From a virus, in IMG/VR virus record IMGVR_UViG_3300027971_000086, positions 1 through 44,006 of that record: DNA of 44,006 nt; one strand, given 5' to 3'. A program made the translations under genes and the position numbers. This document shows, one piece after another, positions 33,583 through 43,000 of the stretch (positions within the stretch are counted from its first letter, which is position 1; every line of letters begins with the position of its first letter). Under the pieces are notes generated by a model. It had not been told where the DNA came from, ran no database searches, and was given only the letters and a program-made list of their open reading frames with translations.

Positions 33583-35628
33583 ATGAGCAGGCAAGGCAGA
33601 GTCGAACTCTTTAGCGGCAGAGTCAAAAAGGTCCGCCCTGATAAAGTTAGTGAAGATAGATACGACTTTTTAAAGCTTAGTGAAGCAGAGCCTGACTTAG
33701 GTATACCTTCTACAACTGATTCTTCCAATGCCAAACGTTTTTTATTAACTGACAAAGATGGTACACGCTATTGGTCAGATACACTATTAGTCGACGACAC
33801 TGATGGTTCACAAAATCTCATTGCCACAACTGAAATAGAAGCTCCTGTATTCAGTACTAACGAAGTTAGTATAACAGATAATACAATTTATACCAAAGGT
33901 TCTGGTGTTGATTTAAATTTGTCTACTAATAGTGGCGGTCTAGTTAAATTTAATAGTGCCATGGGAGTTAATGTCGGCCAACCTAGTCTTGGTAGACTAG
34001 TGAGCAGAGCCGTAAGAATGACTACTACTAGCACGGTAAGTAACGGGATAGCTCAATTGAATTTTATTTTAGGTAAATTAGTACCACCAAATCCCCCCAG
34101 TTTCCCCAATAATCAAACATTGACTATACAAGGTGTTAGCACATATAGAATGTGTGATTTTACTCAAATTGACAATACTAGTCATAGTAGAACAGTAGCC
34201 GCAGGAACAACGGTATCTCTGATTAAAAGAGATCAATATTATGCTACAAATTATATAACAGGTTGTGGCCCAGGCACAGAAGGTGTAGTAACTGCTTATA
34301 GAAATGATCAGGATGTGGGCAACCACACAATGACAGATACTCAGGGCGAAGTTTCATTAATTGGTGACGACAATGGCACTTTTGGTGAGTTAAACATAGC
34401 AAATGATCGAGATTATAGCTTAATAACATCACCACCGATTGCCACAACTTTTTGGCAGAGTTTTGATGTTAGAGCAGTTGGTACAGTGACAGAAGGATGG
34501 CATGAAGTTTATATAGATCACACTGCGGCAGATAACACAAATACAGCTTATTGGTACGCTGATCTTAGCACGCCAGGTACTCCAAGCATAACAAATTATA
34601 CATTAACTGCACCATTAAGTCCCACAGTAATTTATAGCAGCACAATTCCACATTATACTACTGCTAACGCCTTTACATTAAATTTTGATGTTAATAAGCT
34701 CAGCGGTGATACGTATCCCACGTCTAATACTTTTATAACTGGCTCAGCAGGCGGTGCTTTTGATGCTCCAGTTAGTGTTACTTATGCAGGCGCTGGAGTG
34801 ACAACCCCGTTGACTAGAAATCTTTATGTTAGCAGCGGCTCAGTTAATGTAACTACAACTGCACAAATCAAAGCTGGGTTTGGCTCTAATAGTGGTACTT
34901 GCTCTATAGCTGTTAATAATGGTTATAACACAGGTACAAGAACTTTTAGCCCAGGATCCACAGTATTATTTAAAACTGGTACAAATACCAGTATAGACGA
35001 AACTAATATATCAGTGGCTAGTTTTGGATCAGGCAGTGGTAATGCACTTAGAATTATCAATCCAGGTAGCAGTGACACACCTACTATATCATCTACTTCA
35101 GCTTTTGACAGCCAAACATCTACGTTAGAAACATATGATGCTGTGGTAGTAGGATCTGGAAGTCAAGGATTACTTAAACATGATCAAACAGACTATAGTA
35201 CAGGCTATTTACCAGCTGGTCCTAATTTAAGTGTAGGTCGTAGTGGCAGTCAATATTTTACTTTTAAGTATACTCGTAGTGCTGTATCAAAATTTGACAT
35301 ACAATTTACCGGTACTTTGGCAGGAATTTGGGTAGCTTTACCGGGTAGTACCATAGACAATAGTAGCACACTGAATGGTTGGGTGTCAATGACCACAGCT
35401 TATGCAGGAAGTGGCGCACCAGGTGCTAATATTGCAGGTGGTGGTAACGGCAGTAATGGTTGTGCCTTGGGCGGTATTGTACAAATTAATTCATCAGGTA
35501 CACAAAGAAGAACTTGTACATTTGGTACAGTCAGTAGCTCTAGTACAGCTACAAAAGAAATCGTAATAAGAATTAAGTTGACTAGTGGTCAAAGTATTAC
35601 GGCTTTAAGTATATTAGGATCTGCATAA
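33583..35628 (+). CDS. Large virion adhesin/fibre protein (FSGRVKK N-terminus)
   Basis: A 681-residue protein. Residues 1-50 (RVELFSGRVKKVRPDKV...DFLKLSEAEPDLGIPS) match the N-terminus of the preceding gene, a probable common attachment segment. Residues about 100-550 are Ser/Thr/Gly-rich beta structure with Ig-like strands. The last 120 residues (YFTFKYTRSAVSKFDIQFTG, GIWVALPGSTID, then GAPGANIAGGGNGSNGCALGG and an RIKLTSGQSITALSIL end) form a distinctive domain I recall at the C-terminus of structural proteins in marine T4-like phages. A receptor-contacting tip is the natural inference, because the N-terminus is conserved and the C-terminus specialised. SD AGGGAG. The next gene starts one base after the stop. 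Confidence 0.78.
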   Translation: MSRQGRVELFSGRVKKVRPDKVSEDRYDFLKLSEAEPDLGIPSTTDSSNAKRFLLTDKDGTRYWSDTLLVDDTDGSQNLIATTEIEAPVFSTNEVSITDNTIYTKGSGVDLNLSTNSGGLVKFNSAMGVNVGQPSLGRLVSRAVRMTTTSTVSNGIAQLNFILGKLVPPNPPSFPNNQTLTIQGVSTYRMCDFTQIDNTSHSRTVAAGTTVSLIKRDQYYATNYITGCGPGTEGVVTAYRNDQDVGNHTMTDTQGEVSLIGDDNGTFGELNIANDRDYSLITSPPIATTFWQSFDVRAVGTVTEGWHEVYIDHTAADNTNTAYWYADLSTPGTPSITNYTLTAPLSPTVIYSSTIPHYTTANAFTLNFDVNKLSGDTYPTSNTFITGSAGGAFDAPVSVTYAGAGVTTPLTRNLYVSSGSVNVTTTAQIKAGFGSNSGTCSIAVNNGYNTGTRTFSPGSTVLFKTGTNTSIDETNISVASFGSGSGNALRIINPGSSDTPTISSTSAFDSQTSTLETYDAVVVGSGSQGLLKHDQTDYSTGYLPAGPNLSVGRSGSQYFTFKYTRSAVSKFDIQFTGTLAGIWVALPGSTIDNSSTLNGWVSMTTAYAGSGAPGANIAGGGNGSNGCALGGIVQINSSGTQRRTCTFGTVSSSSTATKEIVIRIKLTSGQSITALSILGSA

Positions 35629-35629
35629 C

Positions 35630-36748
35630 ATGGCAGTATCAGATACCCAGAAAGTTGACCTACTATACAAAAAAGTCTTTGGTGTTGCCAAGACTGACCT
35701 CGGCACGAACAAAAGTCCCAGTAACGAAGCTATTGCTAGTCCTTCCTTATTGCGTGGTGACATAGTTTGGACACAATCTTCAAGTATTCCAGCAATAGCA
35801 GCAGCAGTTTCTTATATTGTAACAGAATATACAGGTACAGATAGCATAGAAGCAGTGGCCGACACTACTACATCACCGATTGGCGGTGTATATCCTACTT
35901 GGAAAACAAACATAATAGATTGGATACCACCTGAATTTGGTGCCACGTATTTTGTTAAAGTATATGCAGATAGTCCGAATGCTACTAATCCACAATCCAC
36001 AGGTACTCAAATATTTGACAGTGGTACAGGCGGTGTCGGTGAATGGTATTTTGATTATCAATCAGGTGTATTGAATTTTATAGGCGGAACAATTCCGTCT
36101 GCATTGACCAGTGGCAAGTCAATTTATGTGGCGGGATATGCTTATATTGGCCTAAAAGGTACTGGTAATATTCCTCAATCTAGGATTGGTAATCTTAATA
36201 TTCATGATAATTCTATTACTGCTGTAGAAGTAGCCGGTACTAGTGGTGATGTTATTATTGAGCCTAATGGCACAGGATTTTCAAGAATACAAGGCAGTAG
36301 ATTTAATCAATCTATGCCAATTTTTGGTGAAAGTGTAAGTTTACCTAGTTTTAGTCGTGGCACTTATATGGCCAGAGTTACAACAACTAGTGCAGCACCA
36401 GGTGAATTAACATTTGACGGATTGACAGGTGGCACTACTAATCGACTAGTGCTACCTAATTTTTATGCCTATAAGGTCAGTGCAGACATTGTGGCAAAAA
36501 CTACTACAGAAACGGCCACGTGGAATATTAAGTTTTTAGCCAGTAGAGGAACAGACGCGAGTACAATAATGATAATAGGAAATACCTTAACTGAAAGAAT
36601 TGCAGCAGATTCAACCGCCTTGAGTTGGACCATTTCAGCTGTTGCCGACACCGTAAATGGATGTATTAGTCTATTTGTCACCGGAGAAGATTCCAAAACC
36701 GTAAGATGGCTGGCAGCGATAAATACGTTGGAATTGTATCAGACTTAA
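35630..36748 (+). CDS. Conserved virion structural protein (SDTQKVDLLYKK type)
   Basis: A 372-residue protein. The opening MAVSDTQKVDLLYKKVFGVAKTD, followed by SNEAIASPSLLRGDIVW (about 30-46), is a signature I associate with structural proteins of marine T4-like phages. Residues about 85-180 include YPTWKTNIIDWIPPEFGATYFVKVY and WYFDYQSGVLNFIGGTIP, a beta-sandwich-like region. The last 140 residues look like a separate beta domain. A function in the baseplate or long fibre assembly is inferred only from company. It starts one base after the previous gene, with AGGA upstream, so coupling is likely. Confidence 0.75.
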   Translation: MAVSDTQKVDLLYKKVFGVAKTDLGTNKSPSNEAIASPSLLRGDIVWTQSSSIPAIAAAVSYIVTEYTGTDSIEAVADTTTSPIGGVYPTWKTNIIDWIPPEFGATYFVKVYADSPNATNPQSTGTQIFDSGTGGVGEWYFDYQSGVLNFIGGTIPSALTSGKSIYVAGYAYIGLKGTGNIPQSRIGNLNIHDNSITAVEVAGTSGDVIIEPNGTGFSRIQGSRFNQSMPIFGESVSLPSFSRGTYMARVTTTSAAPGELTFDGLTGGTTNRLVLPNFYAYKVSADIVAKTTTETATWNIKFLASRGTDASTIMIIGNTLTERIAADSTALSWTISAVADTVNGCISLFVTGEDSKTVRWLAAINTLELYQT

Positions 36749-36758
36749 GGAAACCTTG

Positions 36759-37037
36759 ATGGCTTTGTGCTTGGACATTGATGATTCGGTGGTTGGTATT
36801 GGTTTTAAAAATGCCTATGCCATAATCGCATCCATTTCTGGTGACAAAAGATCCATCCAAGTAAAAATCTTATACTATACCAACCGCGAAGCCAAAATTA
36901 AAGAATATCAACCAGTTAGATATGACATTTATAGTATTGCTTTGACTGATTTAGACACAGGCATGACACTATTTTCATCAATTTATACTTGGTTAAAAAA
37001 AAATATTCCTACGTTTGCCCAAGCTGAAGACTGTTAG
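36759..37037 (+). CDS. Small virion-associated protein, unknown function
   Basis: A 92-residue protein. I start at the ATG at 36759, which has AAGGA 8 nt upstream, rather than at the TTG one codon earlier. It begins MALCLDIDDSVVGIGFKNAYA, then strands with charged loops and a C-terminal helix. Small proteins of this size and opening sit next to fibre genes in marine T4-like phages (recalled). It is placed 10 nt after the 35630 gene and 9 nt before the giant collagen fibre gene, so it is probably co-translated and could be a fibre-assembly helper or baseplate component. The function cannot be read from sequence. Confidence 0.65.
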   Translation: MALCLDIDDSVVGIGFKNAYAIIASISGDKRSIQVKILYYTNREAKIKEYQPVRYDIYSIALTDLDTGMTLFSSIYTWLKKNIPTFAQAEDC

Positions 37038-37046
37038 AAGACTTAA

Positions 37047-40000
37047 ATGAGCATTTTAAAACAATATAATCCAGCAACAGGCGAATGGGATCCGATTTTA
37101 ATTGGTAAGGAAGGTTCACAAGGTCTTCAAGGTATCACTGGCTCAACCGCTATTGGTGGGTTTTATCTATTTCATCAAACAACACCGCAAACAGTATGGG
37201 AAATTGTACATAATTTAGGTACACGCTATCCTATCGTCGAAGTTATTGACACTGATAATAAGAGTCTTACTGGTACAGCTAATTTTCCACAAATAGAATT
37301 CTATAGTGAAAGTACAACAATTCTGACATTTGATACACCAACTGCCGGTTATGCTGCTTTTACCAGTGGTGGTGGTAGTCAAGGTGTACAAGGTATTCAA
37401 GGAGCACAAGGCACCCAAGGTGCTCAGGGTATACAAGGGGCACAAGGTTTAATAGGTTATCAAGGTATACAAGGTATACAGGGAACTGGAATTAAATGGC
37501 GTGGTGAATGGGATAGTAACACACTATATGATCCCAATGATGCTGTATATTATAATGGCGGAAGCTGGATAGCTACCCAAATAAATCAAAATCAAGATCC
37601 TCCTTATGAAGGAAACCCATATTGGGACCCAATATCACTACAGGGTATCCAAGGAAACTTTGGTTATCAAGGTGTACAAGGTAGTCAGGGCACATTTGGT
37701 CGCGACGGACAACAAGGAACCCAAGGTGTTCAAGGTGTTCAAGGATCACAAGGTCGTCAAGGTGTACAAGGCATTGGATTTATTTGGAAAGGTATTTGGA
37801 GTGATCAAACTGAATATGCCAGAAACGATACTGTTTTTTATAATGGACAATCTTGGGTAAGTGTACAAGATTCTAATTTAGGAAACGAGCCAACATACGA
37901 TAGTAGTTATTGGGAGGTAATGGCTAGCCAAGGTATCCAAGGTGTCCAAGGCGTTCAGGGTGTACAAGGTGTACAAGGCGTTCAGGGTGTACAAGGTGTA
38001 CAAGGCGTTCAGGGTGTACAAGGTGTACAAGGCGTTCAGGGTGTACAGGGTGTACAGGGTGTACAAGGTGTACAAGGTGTACAAGGTGTACAAGGTGTAC
38101 AAGGTGTACAAGGCGTTCAAGGCGTGCAGGGTGTACAGGGCGTACAAGGTGTACAAGGTGTACAAGGTGTTCAAGGCGTTCAGGGTGTACAAGGTGTGCA
38201 GGGTGTACAAGGTGTGCAGGGTGTACAGGGCGTACAAGGTGTACAAGGTGTACAAGGTGTACAAGGCGTTCAGGGTGTACAGGGTGTACAGGGTGTACAA
38301 GGCGTTCAGGGTGTACAGGGTGTACAAGGTGTACAGGGTGTACAAGGCGTTCAAGGTGTCCAGGGTGTACAAGGTATACAGGGTATACAAGGCGTTGGAT
38401 TTCAATGGCGAGGAATTTGGGATTCTACATTTAATTACAGCTCTAATGACTCTGTATTCTATAATGGCAGTAGTTTTGTAAGCTTACAGTATGATAATTT
38501 AAATCATCAACCAGATTTGCCTGAAAATATTGGAGTTTATTGGGATTATGTAGCACAACAGGGTATTCAAGGTATACAAGGTGTACAGGGTGTACAAGGC
38601 GTTCAAGGCGTTCAAGGTGTACAAGGTGTACAGGGCGTACAAGGTGTACAAGGTGTACAGGGCGTACAAGGTGTACAAGGTGTACAGGGCGTACAAGGTG
38701 TACAAGGTGTACAAGGTGTCCAGGGTGTCCAGGGTGTCCAGGGTGTGCAAGGTGTTCAGGGTGTCCAAGGTGTGCAAGGTGTTCAGGGTGTCCAAGGTAT
38801 TCAAGGTATTCAAGGTGTACAGGGTGGCGGTATTATATGGAGAGGTCCTTGGAATCCTATAACAGCTTATGCTTATAGTGACGTAGTTTACTATGACGGA
38901 AACAGCTGGATTTCTAGATATTATGATCCTCTAACAGGTAATTCTTTACCTAACGTTGGTAATAGACCTTCAGACGAAAGTGAATTCTGGGACAGGATGA
39001 CAGCCCAAGGTATCCAGGGTCTACAAGGTGTTCAAGGTGTACAGGGTGTACAGGGTGTTCAAGGTGTACAGGGTGTACAAGGCGTACAGGGTGTACAGGG
39101 TGTACAAGGCGTACAGGGTGTACAAGGTGTACAAGGTGTACAGGGTCTACAAGGTGTACAAGGTGTACAAGGTGTACAAGGTGTCCAAGGTGTCCAGGGA
39201 GTTCAAGGTGTACAGGGTGTACAGGGTGTACAGGGTGTACAGGGTGTACAGGGAGTCCAAGGTGTACAAGGTGTACAAGGTGTACAAGGTGTCCAAGGCG
39301 TACAAGGTGTACAGGGTGTACAGGGTGTACAAGGCGTTCAAGGTGTACAGGGCGTTCAAGGTGTCCAAGGTGTCCAGGGTGTCCAGGGTGTACAAGGCGT
39401 GCAAGGCGTGCAAGGCGTCCAGGGTGTCCAGGGTGTACAAGGTGTACAAGGCGTACAAGGTGTACAGGGTGTACAAGGTGTCCAGGGTGTACAAGGTGTC
39501 CAGGGTGTACAAGGTGTCCAGGGTGTACAAGGTGTCCAGGGTGTACAGGGTGTACAAGGTGTTCAGGGTGTCCAGGGTGTCCAGGGTGTTCAGGGTGTTC
39601 AGGGCATACAGGGTATCCAAGGTACTGGATTTAAATGGCAAGGTCAGTGGAATTCTACATATAATTACAGTTTAAATGATACTGTATTCTATAATGGTAG
39701 TAGTTTTGTAAATTTACAGTATGATAATTTAAATCATCAACCAGATTTGCCTGAGAATGTTGGGATTTGGTGGGATTATGTAGCACAACAAGGCATCCAA
39801 GGCATCCAAGGCGTACAAGGTGTACAAGGACTACAAGGTGTACAGGGTGTACAGGGTGTACAAGGTGTACAGGGCGTACAAGGTGTACAGGGCGTACAAG
39901 GTGTCCAAGGCGTTCAAGGCGTTCAAGGCGTTCAAGGAGTCCAGGGTGTACAGGGTGTACAAGGTGTGCAGGGTGTACAGGGTGTACAAGGTGTACAGGG

Positions 40001-43000
40001 TGTACAAGGTGTACAAGGTGTCCAAGGTGTCCAAGGCGTTCAAGGCGTTCAAGGCGTACAAGGTGTACAGGGTGTACAGGGTGTACAAGGCGTTCAAGGT
40101 GTTCAAGGCGTTCAAGGTGTACAAGGTGTACAAGGCGTTCAAGGCGTGCAAGGCGTGCAAGGCGTCCAGGGTATCCAAGGTGTACAAGGTGTCCAGGGTG
40201 TCCAAGGAGTCCAAGGTGTACAGGGTGTACAAGGTGTACAAGGCGTACAAGGTGTTCAAGGCGTACAAGGTGTACAAGGTGTTCAAGGTGTCCAGGGTGT
40301 ACAAGGTGTCCAGGGTGTACAAGGTGTCCAGGGTGTACAAGGCGTTCAAGGTATCCAAGGACTTGGTATTGTATGGCGAGGCCAATGGGATATTAATGGA
40401 CATTATGCCTTTAATGATACAGTTTATTATGACGGAAACAGCTGGATTTCGGTATATTATGACCATGATACTGGGTTCTCCTTAGACAACACTGGAAACA
40501 GGCCGTTTGATGGAAGCACTTATTGGGAGAGGATGACGGCGCAGGGTATCCAAGGTGTACAAGGCGTGCAGGGTGTACAAGGTGTACAAGGCGTTCAAGG
40601 TGTCCAAGGCGTTCAAGGTGTACAAGGTGTACAGGGTGTTCAAGGTGTGCAAGGTGTACAAGGCGTACAGGGTGTCCAGGGTGTACAAGGCGTTCAAGGT
40701 GTACAAGGTGTACAAGGTGTACAGGGTGTACAAGGCGTTCAAGGTGTACAGGGTGTACAAGGCGTTCAAGGTGTACAAGGCGTACAAGGCGTACAAGGCG
40801 TACAAGGCGTGCAGGGTGTACAAGGCGTGCAGGGTGTACAAGGTGTCCAAGGAGTCCAGGGTGTACAAGGTGTACAAGGTGTCCAGGGCGTACAGGGTGT
40901 ACAGGGTGTACAAGGTGTTCAAGGCGTTCAAGGTGTACAAGGTGTACAAGGCGTTCAAGGTGTTCAAGGAGTCCAGGGTGTACAAGGTGTACAAGGTGTA
41001 CAGGGAGTACAAGGTGTACAAGGTGTCCAGGGTGTTCAAGGTGTTCAAGGTATCCAAGGGTTGGGTATTATATGGCGTGGCCAATGGGATATTAATGGAC
41101 ATTATGCCTTTAATGATACAGTTTATTACGACGGAAACAGTTGGATTTCGGTATATTATGACCTAGCAACTGGATTCAGTCTAGATAATACAGGCAATCG
41201 TCCATTTGACGGAAGCACTTATTGGGAGAGAATGACTGCCCAGGGTATACAGGGTGTGCAAGGTGTACAAGGCGTCCAAGGCGTCCAAGGCGTTCAGGGT
41301 GTCCAAGGCGTTCAGGGTGTCCAAGGCGTTCAGGGTGTCCAAGGTGTACAGGGTGTACAGGGTGTACAGGGTGTACAAGGTGTCCAAGGCGTGCAGGGTG
41401 TACAGGGTGTACAGGGTGTACAAGGTGTCCAAGGCGTGCAGGGTGTACAAGGTGTACAGGGTGTACAGGGTGTACAGGGTGTACAGGGTGTCCAAGGTGT
41501 ACAAGGTGTGCAGGGTGTACAAGGCGTACAAGGTGTCCAGGGTGTACAGGGTGTACAAGGCGTACAAGGTGTACAGGGTGTACAAGGCGTACAAGGCGTT
41601 CAAGGTGTACAGGGTGTACAAGGCGTACAAGGCGTACAAGGCGTGCAGGGTGTACAAGGCGTTCAAGGTGTACAAGGCGTTCAAGGTGTACAAGGTGTAC
41701 AAGGCGTGCAGGGTGTACAAGGCGTTCAAGGTGTACAAGGCGTACAAGGTGTACAAGGCGTTCAAGGTGTACAAGGCGTTCAAGGTGTACAAGGTGTACA
41801 AGGCGTGCAGGGTGTACAAGGCGTTCAAGGTGTACAAGGTGTACAAGGTGTCCAGGGTGTCCAGGGTGTCCAGGGTGTCCAGGGTGTTCAAGGTGTACAA
41901 GGCGTTCAAGGTGTACAAGGTGTACAAGGTGTACAAGGCGTACAGGGTGTACAAGGTGTACAAGGTGTTCAAGGCGTACAAGGCGTACAGGGTATTCAAG
42001 GACTCGGCATTGTATGGCGCGGGCAATGGGACACTAATGGACATTATGCTTTTAATGATGTAGTTTATTATGATGGAAACAGCTGGATTTCTACATATTA
42101 TGACTTAGTAACGGGATTCAGTTTAGACAATACTGGCAATAGACCATTTGATGGAAGCACTTATTGGGCTAGAATGACAGCTCAAGGTATTCAAGGTGTC
42201 CAAGGTGTACAGGGTGTCCAAGGTGTACAAGGTGTACAAGGTGTACAAGGTGTACAAGGTGTACAAGGTGTACAAGGTGTACAAGGTGTACAAGGTGTGC
42301 AGGGTGTACAAGGCGTCCAGGGTGTACAAGGTATCCAAGGCGTTCAAGGTGTCCAAGGCGTTCAAGGTGTACAAGGTGTACAGGGTGTTCAAGGTGTGCA
42401 AGGTGTACAAGGTGTACAGGGTGTCCAGGGAGTACAAGGCGTTCAGGGTGTACAAGGTGTACAAGGCGTTCAGGGTGTACAAGGTGTACAAGGCGTTCAG
42501 GGAGTACAGGGCGTACAAGGCGTACAAGGAGTACAAGGCGTACAAGGCGTACAAGGTGTACAGGGTGTACAAGGTATTCAAGGTGTTGGATTTAAGTGGA
42601 GAGGGACTTGGAACGCTACTACTAATTACGGTATAAATGAATCTGTATTCTATAATGGTAGTAGTTTTGTAACTCTCCAAGATAATGTGCTTAATAAGCA
42701 ACCAGATTTACCTGAAAATCTTGGTGTTTATTGGGATTATATAGCTCAACAAGGTATTCAGGGTGTACAAGGTGTACAAGGTGTACAGGGTGTCCAGGGT
42801 GTCCAGGGTGTACAGGGTGTACAGGGATTACAAGGTGTCCAGGGCGTTCAAGGTGTACAGGGTGTACAAGGTGTACAGGGTGTACAAGGTGTACAGGGTG
42901 TACAGGGTGTACAAGGTGTACAGGGTGTTCAAGGTGTACAGGGTGTACAGGGTGTACAGGGTGTCCAGGGTGTCCAGGGTGTACAAGGTGTCCAAGGCGT

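Noticed and set aside
36756-36758. TTG start for the small protein before the collagen fibre
   Set aside because: The next codon is ATG with a well-spaced AAGGA; the TTG adds only one residue.
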